Below, one piece after another: positions 10,766-23,596 of a stretch of 64,000 nucleotides of DNA. The DNA comes from Dillenia suffruticosa (taxonomy: Eukaryota; Streptophyta; Magnoliopsida; Dilleniales; Dilleniaceae): positions 16,414,501 to 16,478,500 of the forward strand of contig JAVTVX010000024.1 of NCBI GenBank assembly GCA_033439265.1, in the 5' to 3' direction. The notes beneath the pieces were generated by a model. It was not told where the DNA came from. It saw only the letters and a list, made by a program, of their open reading frames with translations, and ran no database searches. A program made the translations under genes and the position numbers. Every line of letters begins with the position of its first letter. Position 1 is the first letter of the stretch.

Positions 10766-11240
10766 TACCACTTATTGCGAACCTACCATGAAGCTAGCAT
10801 GATAACTAACGCGGTAGCGAAGTTACCATGATAACGCGAACTTAAGACGAAGTTACCATGATAACTGATGCAATAGCAAAGTTACCGAACGCTCATCTTA
10901 TCACCTCTTATCTCTTATCACCATCTTATCACCTCTTATCTCTTATCACTTCTCACAAATGGTAATAACCAATATATAAAACCAAACCATCCTTTATCCT
11001 TCATAATGCAATATATAGGTTTTTGCTCTCACTCCGTTTCGTTTGCCTTGAGTGGATACTGATCTAGTTCGTGAAGGACGAAGGAATTTTAAAAGAAGAA
11101 AGCAAGTTAGATTGAGAGAAAGATGGATTGAGAGAAACTACTATTATTGTCACTTGCGTTGTATTAATATTCTTGTTTTTTTGCTCTCACTCCAATTTTG
11201 TTTGCCTTGAGTGACGAAGGACTATATGAGTACCTTGAAC
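10766..11240. repeat. Short-motif repeats with leader-like sequence
   Basis: At 10766-10890 the unit GCGAAGTTACCATGATAAC recurs with variation. At 10895-10950 the words CATCTTATCACCTCTTATCT repeat. A TATA-like AATATATAAAACC lies near 10970. The block TTTTTGCTCTCACTCC, followed by TTTGCCTTGAGTG, occurs twice (about 11020 and 11180). The whole could be a decayed LTR or leader, but no ends were found. Confidence 0.45.
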
Positions 11241-11499
11241 ACAACACGAAGGAAAACCAAATGACTATGATGATAACAATCTCATTGGAAATAATTTTTT
11301 TAATTTATTGGAAACAATAATAATCTATATTAATAATTCTAATAATAACATATATTAATAATCTTACTATAATTGGTGCACAATATTACCATACATCATC
11401 AGTTACTAATAACTATATAATTTTCACTCCAATATATAATAATATTACCACTCGTCAATTTACACTCTTACAAACCCAAAGTACATAGTAAAAAGAGTC

Positions 11500-12900
11500 T
11501 ATAAAAGACTGTTTTCAAATTCTCCCCAAAACAAATGGTTGATAACATTTACAAACTTTTGAATATCGGTTAGAATTTATGCAGAATTTTAAAACCCAAA
11601 GTACATAATAAAAAGAGTCATATAAAAGAATTGTTTTCAAACTATCCCCAAAGATTGCTATGCATCCTAAAGATTGTTACAGATCATAACTAATAACCGT
11701 AAGAATTTAACATAGCATTTTACAGATGATTCTGTTACCTTTTTACTCACGATTGATCAAACTCACTACCCTTTTATAGATAGTAAACGGTGATAAAATT
11801 ACGATAACCAGTCATAACTCACAATCTACTGCGCCCGATTATCATTATATTATCACTTATTATTACAAACTTACTAGTTATCACGAATGATAATATTATC
11901 AGACTACTACTAGTTATTTTAAAATTACCTCAAGTTATCTTAAATTATCATCTATTATCACAAACTTAACACCTAACAAACCACATATTATTACAAATTA
12001 TCCCCTACTATAGCAACTTATCACCAACTATTGTAAATGGTTTGATACCTTAACCTTAAATTTTTAAACTATCTCTAAAAACTATACAGACGATAGGGCT
12101 TAGTAGTTAGTATAAATGGCAAACTATTTTCAAATTGTCATTAAAGTACCATATTTACTAACAAAAACTAATAACTTTACAAACGGTACAATAAACGAGT
12201 TATGGTATGGTTCAGTTGTTTTTAAAACCATTCCTAAAAGTTGATACATTTATTGATAAAAAGTGATAACAATCAGAATTATAGATAGCATTTTATACAG
12301 AACAATCTATGGGTTAATATAGTATATCATTTATGCAGACGGTATGATTTAGCAATTAGAAAAGAAGATCATATAGAGAGTGTTTTCAAACTATCCCTAA
12401 AAGAGTGTCACATTTACTGATGACAAATAATAACTGTCATAATTGAATATCGTTTTACAGATGGTACAATCTATAGGTTAGTATTGGTAAAATTTATACA
12501 AACAGTATAGTTAAGTGTTTTCAAACCGTCACTAAAAATTACCATATTTGCTGACCATAAGTAATAACAGTCAGAATTGAACATAGCTTTTACAAATGGT
12601 GCAATTTGTGTGTTAGCATAAATGTAAAACTTATATAGACAGTATTGTTAAATAGACAGTAAAAAAGAGTTATATAGAGACCGTTTTCAAACTGTGCCAA
12701 AAGACTATCACATTTATTGACCACAAGTGATAACCATCATAATTGAATATCGCTTTTAGAGATGGTTGTGCTACCTTTAATAACGGTTGGTAAACTTTTC
12801 TTGACAGACAAATTATCCTGTTGGAAAATCATACCTTTCCTGATGGTTTTGTCATAAAGCGTCTCTATAGGGCATGAAAACCGTCACTAAAAGTTATTGA
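11500..12900. repeat. Degenerate tandem array, CACTA-subterminal-like
   Basis: The phrase TTTTCAAACTRTCCCTAAAAG, or a close variant, recurs near 11508, 11631, 12122, 12212, 12379, 12513, 12682 and 12866. Between copies are related phrases about GATAAC, TCAGAATTGAATATCG and ACAGATGGTRCAAT. Units are about 90-190 bases and strongly diverged. Its position beyond a TNP2 fragment and a GC island suggests the end region of an old CACTA element, but no terminal CACTA motif with target duplication was found. Confidence 0.5.
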
Positions 12901-12959
12901 CAATAAAAGCTATCGTTAGCATAGTATTTTAATTTTATAGTGATAAAATATGCTACAAA

Positions 12960-14821
12960 AAGGGTTTCAAAATATAATTGCCAGAACATAAGTTTTAATT
13001 TTCAAAATGTCCTCCGATGGCCCCGTCTACATGTTTTAAAAATCTACAACTAAGAAGGACTAATATCAAGAGTTGGTCCTGAATAGTTCTCTCCTCGGCT
13101 GGATCTAACTAATGATGAATTGGCTTTGAACTCTACACCTCCTTTGAAAAGAATAAAAATTAAAGGATGAGTATAAAATACTTAATGAGTGGAGTGTAAA
13201 GATATCGTTATATAAGAAAATGAGTGGAAAGTGTGGGAGTGTCAAACAATACTTTCAAAATCATATTTTTATTCAACAAAATATAATGAAATCAACTTTG
13301 TATTTCCAAAACAATGTCACAGTTTTCACATAATATAATGAACATTTTCTATGCACATTTTTAAAACCAAAGGGGTTTGTCTCAATTTTTAGTACTCATA
13401 ATGTTTCCCCCAACGTTGACCTTAGCTTTGGGCCTCCAAGGTGGTGCAACCAAATTAGCCTAATAGGGACTTGGGAGGCATCTCTCTACCGCGCTAACCC
13501 CCTCAAGTCTAACAAACTCTCCATGCCGTCCCCTCAAATCGGTTTGTGGAATCTTAGACCGGTCATCACACGAGTGCTTACACCCCCACACATTTAACTT
13601 TTCACAAAAACAGCATAATATGTGCCATGGAAATATCAACAAAATTTCTTAATCCAAGAGTCCAACAACAATATCCATGAAGAAGTTTATCATGGCACCA
13701 TATGCATTCACAAGTGCATAGATTTCATAACTCAAATCAAAATATTTTTCAAGGGACACTTCACATTCACAAAACATTTTATAAATTCAAGTTTAATAAA
13801 ATCATTTGCTGAAAAATTAAGGAAAATATTTTTCATTCACAAACACAACAATTCATCCACTCACATGCTAGGGAGGGTAGTCACTCTCAAACTTCTCTAA
13901 TGCTGCCTTGTTCCGTTTTGTCCAACCTTGAAAAGAAATCATCAAGTAAGCACAATCGTCAATATTAGTCTATCCAACTAACCCAAAAAACCCTAACATC
14001 TGATGCCTATTTCTCTCTCACTAACAATGACTTTAAAATCCTCCAAATCCAATCAGTCAAGTGGTTAAACAAATTAAAACTTGAGATAGGAAGGTTATAA
14101 TACATTGATTTCACCTCCAAAAGGATCCATCTAGTTTAAGTTACACCAAACTGTTGGATTCTTCCCCCTTTTGATAACCACTCTAGATCCTTAAACTCTT
14201 GCAAAATCAAAACCAAAATAAATTTTGGAGAGTTATATGGGTAGTCTAGAACTTTTGATTTTGAGTTTTGGTGGTGGATTGATTCGAGTATGAGAGAAGA
14301 GAAGAATGGTCTAGAAAGAGAGAAGTGAAATTCTTCCGTCTCGTATGTTTTGGAGTCTCATTTCTCCTTTTATCATCAATCTCATTTCTAATATTTGCTT
14401 AGTATCCCTCTTACACTTCTAATTTGCACACAATCTCCAATATGTCCTTTTTTGGGTTATTGGAAACCCTTTAGGTTTAAGTACTTGAAATTATGTTTAG
14501 TTGAAAAAATATGTTTGATGATGAGCAAGGGAGGTTGGAATGAAAAAAGCAAATTTATGAAAAATAAATTAAAAATATTAAAAAATATGAGATATAATAT
14601 TATTAAAGAGATCAAATGGCATGGTGATAATAAGCTTTTTGGAAGACTTAATGGACTAAAGTCCAAATCTCAACATCTATAAGTAGACAAGTGCACCGAA
14701 AAGGTAAATAGAAGAAAACAATGCCATAACTACCAACAAACACAAACTTCACAATGAACAATGCACACCGAGATGTTTAATGAAAATATTCCAACATCAA
14801 GAAGTGAAATGGAGGATAGTA
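12960..14821 (-). other. Possible decayed gypsy LTR, otherwise unassigned
   Basis: Near 13140-13200 the minus strand carries a paired TACTCAT / AGTATTTTATACTCATCC pattern, like the TGAGTATC...GATACTCAT pair seen in the solo LTR at 17040-17072. This suggests a related but older LTR in minus orientation. The rest contains no recognisable coding motif. The right end (14700-14821) is the target flank of the solo LTR. Confidence 0.3.
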
Positions 14822-14930
14822 TGTAACACCAAACTAAAAAAAAAAAAAAAAAAAAAAAAGGGGGAGAGCCAAAACGCAGCGTTTTGGCCCCCCCAAATTG
14901 AATTAGGGCTAAAGCCCTAATTCCCCTCTT

Positions 14931-14971
<41 letters not shown>

Positions 14972-14989
14972 CCGACCCTTCGTCTCTCC

Positions 14990-15590
14990 CCCACCGCGGC
15001 ACCGCGGCGCCGCTCCTTCGCCGTGAGCTCCGCTGCCCTCTCCTTCTCCTTCTTCTTCTTCTTTTTTCTTCCCGCGGCTCACCCTCCTTTCTGCAGTCGC
15101 GATCGTTCGCGATCTCACCTCCTTCGCAAGCTCCGCCAAACGCCGCCATCGCGCGCGATCTCGCTTCCGTCCGCGAACAGCCGCCACCAGCAGCAACCCT
15201 CTCCTGCCACCATCGCGCGAGTTTGAGCGCTCCATAGCGCGATTCCTCCTCCGCGAGCCTCCGCGAGTAGCGCAATCCCCCAGCCCGAGCCCGTCGGGCG
15301 AGCAAGCGCGCGAGCAGCGCGCGAACGCGCACGAGCCAATGCAGCGCACGGGCGCGCGGCCCAGCGCACGGGTGCGCGGCCCAGCGCGTGGCAGCGCACG
15401 AGCACGCGTGAGCCGGAGCACGAGCGCGCATCAGCACAGCGCACGGGCGAGCACCAGCCCGCAGGCTCGTCAGCAGCAAGCCCACGGGCCCACCAGGCCC
15501 GACAACCCGTCCAAGCCCGCGACCCAGTCCGGCCCGCGGCCCAGTCTGGCCCCTGGCCCGCTAGCCCACGACGACCCGTGACCCTCTGCG
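14990..15590. other. CpG-rich leader within the solo LTR
   Basis: Dense GCGC/CGCG words in a region bounded by a CT microsatellite and by AT-rich DNA. It gives long frames on both strands rich in Arg, Ala, Pro and Ser without any domain. In Tekay/Del LTRs the transcribed leader is often GC-rich. I infer the same here. Confidence 0.5.
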
Positions 15591-16390
15591 AAGGTAAATG
15601 AATTCTCGATTCCGCGTACATACTAGGGTTTCGAAAATTATTGGTAATTTGACTTAAATTTCTCACTGGTGTTTCAAATGGTAAATATTACAGGTTTTAG
15701 ACCAGGTTGACGGACGAACGAAAGCTAGATCCGAAAATCCGAGAAACCCTAGGTGAGAGAAATGCAACATTTTCCACATTTGAATTAATTTTATCGAAAT
15801 TAGGTCGAATTTAGTTCGAGAGTTGCATAATATATTGAAATGTGTGAAATCCGAGGAAAATTAGACAAAAAAATGAGAAATATTAGAAACTCGACCATTG
15901 GCGAGTCAAATGAGTCGAAATTGAGGAAACGAGAATCTATAACGAAGTTTTGTAAATTAGGTGATATATATTTGGAAGGGAAAAATTGAAAATCCCTGAT
16001 TTGGCCTTTATTTGATATTAAATGTTGATAATCTGATTTAGGTTGATCTTTTGGAGACTCGAGCGGTCAGATCCGATTTGGCTTGTCAGTAGGGAGTGAC
16101 TTCCCTTCCGTAGAACTGTGAGTGGGACTTTGACATTCGCTATTGATTGAAAACCATGTTTCAAAAATACTTTTAAATGACATGTTTCTGCAAATGTATG
16201 ATTGTTAGACCTTTCCAATATTTGATAAAATGTTTTGTGACCTTTGGAGTGTCTTAACTGCTGACTTTATTGATATGCATCCATGAGTTTTGATAAACGT
16301 ATATTGTGCCACATTTTCGACATATTGATATGTTTTAATGCTTCCACTGCATTGACACATGGTTTTAAATGGATTTACTTACACATTTGG

Positions 16391-16542
16391 GCTGTATGCC
16401 CGGCCGACTTTATGATATTATGTTTTGAGCTGTATGCCCGGCCGACTTTATGATATTATGCATGGGGCTATATGCCCGGCCGATCTGGTGATGGGATGCA
16501 TGGGGCTACATGCCCGGCTGATATGATATTGTGATCCGTAGT
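16391..16542. repeat. 38-bp tandem repeat, four copies
   Basis: Copies of GGCTGTATGCCCGGCCGA-type sequence start at 16391, 16429, 16467 and 16505, an exact 38-base period, with increasing divergence to the right. The array lies inside the solo LTR. Confidence 0.9.
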
Positions 16543-17647
16543 TACGAAGGACATCTGGTAGAGGCACCCCTTGTGTCCGGATACGCTTCGGCCGGAGGTA
16601 TCCGCCAGATTGTCATGTGTATGGGTGTCCCAGGTTGACCCTCATCGGAGAGGATGTTGAGTACGGCTCCGTCTAGCACCAGGCGGGGGCACCATACACG
16701 GCTGACTATTATATATACATTATTATTATTTACAGGCTAGTTGGGGTAGTCTGTGGCCAACATTGGGGCAGAGAGCCATTCTTTAATACTTGCATTTGGA
16801 AAAACCCCCAATGCGCCGTCCTTGGTCGAGGTAGACCATTGCCGGGAATATTTCATTGGCCGGCTCTTCATGACATTGATGTGAATATTGGATGCATATC
16901 TTGCTTTTTGATGTGTGCGTATGATCTATGATTTTGGAAATAACATGATCGGTTTGCACACTGTAGATATTTTCTTATCTTATGCTTTGACACTCCAAGT
17001 TCACCCTCGACATTGACAGTATGATGTCAATCCCCTCACTTACTGAGTATCCTCCCATAGATACTCATCCCTCACTTTCTTTCCCACAGGATTAGTGTTG
17101 GATCGAGGAGATACCACTGGGCTTGGGTATGGATGTTTTCCATCTCTTCCGCTACCATGATTAGTGATATTGTTATGTATTGGAGATTTTAGTTTGACCA
17201 TTCCATTTATCTGAATTTTTGGGATGACTGTATAAATTATGGACTTTTATTCGTGAAACTTTCGTGTTGATTATTTCATTGCATTGGGGCATTTGTAAAT
17301 ATTTAAAAATAACTTGGGAATTTATTTTATGTATGCGTAGAATTTAAATCCACTCGGTGTGGCGGCTGCTCATGCTCTAGTTGGGCATGACAGTAGAGGT
17401 CTGTTGCTAGAACTGCTAGAAACTTATAGCCTTGCGTTGTTCTGGATGTTGGCTGTGGTATTTGTTGATTTTGAAGAGGCCGGATGACCATTTACTTATT
17501 TTTTTTAGGATGAATATGATATACAGGTGAAATTGTACTTGGGAAACCTCCGATTTATGGGGAGGTTCTGTTCGATTTTCTGTAAAAATACAGCTGGCAT
17601 CCAGGGACAACGGGCGGCTGTTCACGATCCCGGTTCGGGGCGTGACA

Positions 17648-18399
17648 TAGTGCAAGTTGTTGAGAGATATATCTAAAAAATACCGAGGAGGATTGTACTG
17701 ACAAGATTCACAATTTTCAATTGCCAAGAATGGGTACTGAGAGGTAGTATACCAAGTCATAAATGGAAAAATATACCTAAGAGGTATATGAAAATTACAA
17801 ATCAATTGATGTATTGACAGGTTTCCATATATAAACCAACAGGTGTTTAATACAAGTGCTCCAATACCAAGGAAAGATAGCAATAGAGTATACGTAGAAA
17901 TCACTGAGAGATGATAGAATGTACAAAGACACAATCATTACTGACTAAGAAACTAATATTAGAGATACAGTCAACCGAATTAAAACTCTACCGGGTAACT
18001 CAATTTCTCATAGAGAATTCAAATTCTACCAAGCAACTCAACTTCTCACAAGGAATTTAAATTTTACTGAGCACCAACCACTCTAATAACCAACGACTTA
18101 AAATTAAAAGTCTACCAACCACGTGCCTAAGAGGTTCTTGGATAGCCCAAAGAGTAAAAATTCACATTTATATTTAAATTAATTATTCTCTCACATTTTT
18201 ACAAGATATAAAAATTTTCATATAATTTATTTAGAGTCAGCATCACTATCCGGATTTGTCCAATTTTACAATTCCTACCCCTAAACGAAAATTTTTCCTC
18301 AAAATTTCATTACATAATTATTTTTAAAATAGCTGAGGTTATTGATTTTCATAGCTTTCTCAAGTTCCTAAGTCATCTCTTCTACATGGTTACTCTTCC
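17648..18399. other. Unassigned DNA with a 38-bp repeat
   Basis: A 38-base unit (AACTCTACC..GTAACTCAA..TTCTCA) starts at 17983, 18021 and 18059. The period equals that of the array in the nearby LTR, but the sequences are unrelated. The 172-codon minus frame at 17416-17934 crosses the LTR edge, so it cannot be an original gene. Confidence 0.5.
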
Positions 18400-19650
18400 A
18401 TAAAACCTAGACAATGGGGTTCTACTTATTTCTTAATCTCTTAACTTCTCTAAGATGGCTACTAGTTGAACTCCGAAGTTCAAGTCTTCTCTTAACTCAA
18501 TTGGAGGAGTTTCAAGAACACATGAGGGATCTGGCAAGTACTTGTTTAACATCGAGACATGAAAAACATTATGAATCTTCTCTAATTCTAGGAGCTATTG
18601 TAACTGATAAGTTAACCTCCAACCTTCTTTATAATCATAAAAGGACCAATATAACGATGATTGAAGTTTTCCCATTTTTGAAATCGAATTACACCCTTTC
18701 AAGGGGTTCTTTTAAAAACACCATGTCACTGATCTCAAATCCAATAGCCTTTTCTTTTTATCTGCATAGCTCTTCTGTCAGTTTTGAGTTGTCTTTATCC
18801 TCTATTGGTTCAACTTCACCTTCTCGATAATAGTCTCTATAAACTCTATACTTTTAATCTTTCTTTCCCTAACCTCATCCTAATATAATAGAGTTCTACA
18901 CTTCCGTCCATACAATTCATAAGGGAGCATTCTAATACTAGCTTAGTAACTATATCAAAGGAATATGTCTATCCCAACTATCCTGAAAATTCATTACACA
19001 AGCTCTCTGCATGCTTCTAATATTTGGATTATGTGTTCTGATTGCCCATCGGCTTGAGGGTGAAAAGTAATGCTAAACTTCAATTGAGTATCTAAGAATT
19101 CTTGTAATTTTGGCCAGAATTGAGAGGCAAAACAGGGGTTACGATTGACACTAGGATCCATGGAGTCTCACAATTTAATCAATGTATAATGTAGCTAACT
19201 TCTCCAAATGATAAGTGTTTCGGATTGGCAAGAAGTGAGCTAATTTGATGAGACGGTCGACAATCACCCAAATAGGATCATACCTATTTGGTATTCATGG
19301 CAAACCGACTACAAAGTTCGTAGTAATATGCTTCCATTTTCACTCGAGAATTGGCAATTGTTGGAGAACACCAATGGGCCTTTGGTGTTCTGCCTTCACC
19401 TGTTGACACACCAAACACTTGGACACAAATTCAGCAATCTCCCTTTTAATTCCATACCACCAATAAGTTTCCTTAATTGTTTGATACATCTTAGTAATTC
19501 CCGGGTGCATAACATATGCCAATAAGTGTGTTTTCTCAAGAATAGCCTTATAGAGATCAAAGTCCTTGGAAACACAAATTCTGTTCTTGAACACAAATAT
19601 TCCATCGTCACAAACTCTAAACTCACTGATATGCGATTTTGAGATCACGA
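18400..19650 (-). pseudogene. Ty3/gypsy integrase fragment
   Basis: On the minus strand, from 19648 downwards, the integrase zinc-binding domain is open: HLLAYVMHPGITKMYQTIKE, then YWWYGIKREIAEFV and CLVCQQVKAEHQRP, an H-x-H...C-x2-C pattern. It continues into the core domain (FVVGLP and YDPIWVIVDRLIKLAHFLPI, about 19320-19200) after frame breaks. Near 18700-18480 the C-terminal GPY/F-type segment is readable (RYIGPFMIIKKVG), followed by a decayed segment ending NVFHVSML-like. Many stops and frameshifts are present. Gag, protease, RT and RNase H are missing, so it is a truncated relic. Whether it belongs to a chromovirus clade is likely from the GPY/F segment but not certain. Confidence 0.8.
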
Positions 19651-19959
19651 TTTTAAGTAATATACCTTAGTTGACTATTGTGTACAGTGCGAAATAAGTA
19701 TCGTTCCCACGAAAATGTACTACTAAATATAAATAAACCTAACTAAGTTAGACGAATTGAATTAAAGATGTGAAGTTATTAGAAACGATTAAAAATAAAA
19801 TCTAAGATACAAAACTCTAATGTGATGGAAACCTTATATTGATAAAAATGTTAGGGTATTGATTTAAGCTATTTTAATTTCTTATACAGTTGAATATTTT
19901 CAAATCTCTAAATTTATTGACTATTAAGTTATTGATGATAAAGATAGATTTTCCAAAAT
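19651..19959. other. AT-rich spacer
   Basis: Contains the phrase GTGCGAAATAAGTATCGTTCCCACGA, broken here only by composition changes, of a kind seen in some gypsy untranslated regions. No gene is seen. Confidence 0.35.
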
Positions 19960-21084
19960 TTATACAGTTGATTTCATCTATGTCTCAATTCACCCACTTC
20001 CCTCCAAACTTCTCCCACTTCCCTCCAACTTCTCCCTCTTCCCTCCGAATTTCGTCAAATTTCTCATCAACGCTATCCATGAATTGTGTTTGCATACTAT
20101 GGATACATTCAAAGAGTTCAATCCACCTAACATTCTCATTGTTATTCCCAATGTCCTCATTTGCTTCTGGCTGTGGCTCTAGCTCTGGCCTATGTCCTGA
20201 CTCTGGTCTATATTCTACACATCTTTTCTTTAAATTAATCCAAATATCATTTTCACAAATCCAATAACATTTACGTAAGGTTTTGTCATTTATACTATTT
20301 TTAATACTTAGTTACATATTATTTTCCTTTCGTAAACTTATTCTTTAACTTTTTAAATACCGGTAACTACACTACAATATGACAAATTTGAATTTGAAGA
20401 AACTCTTGTGGTTATCATAAAGTAAGGAATTAAAAAAAATACAAATTTGGATTTTTTTTCTTTCAATAACACGCGCTATTAGCCAAAAATCATCTCTACT
20501 AATAGTTATATAATTATCTCCTTGTGGTTTAATAGCATGTATGATTAGAAAGTGAATAATTTTTTCATGGAAATTTAAATCGGTCGCATGTATACTAAAA
20601 TTCTCTAAACTATTATCATAAAATACTATCTGAATATCGATTAGTATCTCACTTTGCAAATGTGGGACACATTTTTCGTAGTTGACTTAGTAAAGACCAC
20701 CCTCTCTACATATCATTTCGGATTCAATTCAATTTTTTGACCATCAAAATAAGTTTGAAAAGCACATGACGTAATTTTATTATCAATAACTATACAATCC
20801 TGATTATCAATTTTTTTCATATTATTGTAAAAAATTTTCACTATATTTTTATAAATTTTTTTGCTTGGATTGAGAATCCAAGAAGGATAGATTTGTTGTA
20901 AATAACTTGCATACTTAAAACCTATTTTCTTATGAAAATCTCAATCTATGAAGCTATTATTAGTAATATTTCGATGAGAAAATACCTTCTGAAATAATTT
21001 GCTTTTTTTAAGAGAAGGAAATTCCCTACTGTTGTATTTTTCTGATTCTATCTTAATTTTTTTACCTTTTCGAGAGTAGACCAT
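19960..21084 (-). pseudogene. Decayed plant transposon protein, copy 2
   Basis: Minus-strand gene remnant starting at the ATG 21084-21082 (MVYSRKGKKIKIES). It contains YPSWILNPSKKIY, FYNNMKKIDNQ, AFQTYFDGQKIELNP and FHEKIIHFLIIHAIKPQGDN followed by ISRDDFWLIARVIER. Its order and sequence match the gene at 57286-58948. Several stops and frameshifts interrupt it. The block resembles the uncharacterised plant transposon protein family often listed as putative plant transposon protein, but that assignment is from memory and moderate. It cannot be translated as a single product. Confidence 0.6.
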
Positions 21085-23596
21085 TTGTGAGTGAAAAATG
21101 AAAAGAAGATTTGATTCAAAGAAGGTTAGTAAGAAAAAGAAGACTTAGATTAGGGAGAGAAAGAAATTGAGAAAAGAGTTCGTGAAAGAGAGAAGATTTG
21201 TTTGTCAAATTTTATATATGTATGTGTGTGTGTGTGTGTGTGTGAGTGAGAGAGTGTGAGAGTTGTAAGAAAGTGTAAGAAAATCCGTGAAATTTGTTGT
21301 TGGGTGTAAGATTTGCATGAACAAGAACAAGAGCGAGAGAGTGTAGGATTTCTTTAAATTTTGAGAATATTTTCTAAATCATTTGAGTGGATGTGTGATG
21401 TTGAGTTAGCTTTGTATTTGTTAGATATAAATAATTGTGCATGATGGCACGAAGTTAAACATATCAGTTAAACATATTAGTTGTAAACTTTGCTTATTAT
21501 GAACTATACGGCCTTGTCAAGATAAGATCATGAGATACAAGAACTTCTCAAGAACTCTTTCATTTATATACAGCTATGCTTTGCTTGTGAATATACATGT
21601 GAACATTTTCTTCTATACGGATCTGGCTTGTCAACATGGCTTGTAAGATAATAAGCACATTTGTGATTCTTTTCTTTTTCTTTTTATTGTTGTATACGGC
21701 TTGACAATCAAGACAATCAAGGCTTGTGAACTTTTTTTATTGTTGTGTAAGCTTGTGAACATTGTGAACATGTATGGATTTGTTATTGTGTGTGTTATTG
21801 GTGGTGTGTGTATGTGCTAACCAAACTCATCCAAATAAACTCATCCAATAGTGTTAAAGGGTATAGGTTTCGAGTCTTATCCTCCTTCTATTGCTGACAA
21901 AAAAAAAATTGAGTTCTAGTGATTTGACTGAAAAAACCCATATCTCTTCCACAAGTTAACAAAATTAACAAACAATATATGGAATTTTTTTGCTTTATGC
22001 AAATTTGTTCCGGATTAATGCAAATTCACATAAAACATATATTGCGCAACTAATATTTTTCATATATAAACCCAAAACACTCAAATTACTAATAATACAT
22101 TATTTAAATTAATAATTAAATTAATATTGATAATTATTAACCATTATTATTATTATTAATTTTATGTAATTAGATTGATATTTATAATTAATTAATTTAT
22201 AATGTTATATAATGAAATGTTATATATATATGTAATTTGGCATCTGTCACTTAACACATGTTGATGCCGATGTAATTTGACATTATATATATTATGTATA
22301 TAGATTAAATATAGTAGTAATATTTATCCTACATAATTTGGCATTTATAGTACTAATATAATATAATATAATATAATATAATATAATAGTAATGTATAGT
22401 AATATAGTAGTAACGAAATATAATAATAATTGATATATTGTTATATTATAAATCCCAAAACGTTGGTGTTATTGATCGAATAACGTTAGGTCACTAGGTC
22501 AAATGCAAGTGGGGTAATTGATATGTGAGTGGGGTGGCTACATATGCAGGTGGATAATTGATGGCTAGATACTCAATTCAAGAAATAGCTGGGGTGGGTA
22601 ATCCAATTGATCCAATGGCTGGAGTTGGTTGTTGGGAGTTTCAATTTTGGAATCTTTGCATATCTTTGAAGGCTAATGTCTTTTCAAGGCACATTCATAC
22701 TCCGATTCACTTTGATCCGATAACTGGAATTATCTCGAATTATTAAACATCCATCTAATGGTTATGCCCTTTTAACATTTTAACATTTAATCTAATCCAG
22801 ACTCGAATTGGAATCATGTAGAGAAGGTGGATTTGAAGAATTGAAGGTCAAGAGAGTAGAAGAAAATTTCTAAAGCAAACAGTTTGTCAGGATTGTGAGA
22901 AGAAGATCAAGAAGATTTCAAAGATTTTGATGGTGAATTTTTTTTTTTGAAGATTTAGAAGATTTCGAAAACAAAACCCATATCAAAACCAAAAATGAAA
23001 AATACAGATCGAACTAGAACTGGTATCAGTACCAGTAGGTTTTCCAACAATGAAGTTGCGTGGGAGAAAAATGTTGCTGGGTACAAATTTTTTAGGTGAA
23101 TTTCTATATCTTGAACGAAGTTTTAGTTTTAGTGATTATTTTTTAAGGATTTAGTGTTTTATTATTAGTTTTGTATTTCGTTACAAATTAAAATTAAATT
23201 TAGTTTATTGGTTTTTAATATCAACAATTTTTTTGATATTTTAGTGATTTATTTTATTTTAGTTTATTTTAGTGTCTGTTCTACAACAAATTTTTAATTT
23301 AAATAAATTTTAATATAAACAAATTATGGATATTCTCGTCCCACAAAAAGAATTTTTTTTTTCAAAAACAAAGTCAAGTTCATGAGTGGTTTGCTTGCGA
23401 TAACGATTAGTTTATTTTTTATGTTATGTATTATTAGTTGTTAATAATATGCATTTTACTCATTATTCATTATGTACATTATGATTTGAATTGACTGAAT
23501 GTGATTTTTGAATAAACTAAATGTGTTGAAAAATGGAGAGAAATAAATGAACATGAAAACCAGAAGTACAAAAAATCAGTCAAGGAAAGGAAAGAA
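21085..23596. other. AT-rich DNA with microsatellites, no gene recognised
   Basis: A (TG)n run is at 21223-21244, and an (AATAT)n run at about 22352-22387. Around 21440-21790 the words ACGGCTTG, GTGAACAT and CTTGTGAA recur loosely. At 22440-22760 sequence of more balanced composition carries short frames without recognisable product. Homopurine words cluster near 22830-22960. Confidence 0.45.

Larger units (their letters stand above)
14822..17647 (+). mobile_element. Solo LTR, Tekay/Del-type Ty3/gypsy, 2826 bp
   Basis: It begins TGTAACACC and ends GGCGTGACA, which are inverted relatives and typical of plant Tekay/Del LTRs. The flanks are TAGTA (14817-14821) and TAGTG (17648-17652), a 5-bp target duplication with one mismatch. 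No pol or gag is attached, so recombination between two LTRs most likely left this copy. Landmarks in order: poly-A (14836-14859), (CT)n (14938-14969), GC-rich leader (about 14990-15590) followed by CTAGGGTTTCG, a 38-bp repeat array (16391-16540), paired GAGTATC/GATACTC words (17045-17070), and an AT-rich tail. The long open frames on the GC-rich leader are by-products of composition. Confidence 0.8.

Noticed and set aside
14730..15666. Long overlapping open frames (up to 251 codons) on the minus strand
   Set aside because: They lie in the GC-rich leader of a solo LTR, overlap in several frames, consist of Arg/Ala/Pro/Ser and GA-repeat-derived residues, and match no family.
18414..18830. Plus-strand 138-codon frame
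   Set aside because: Antisense to the gypsy integrase C-terminal region.
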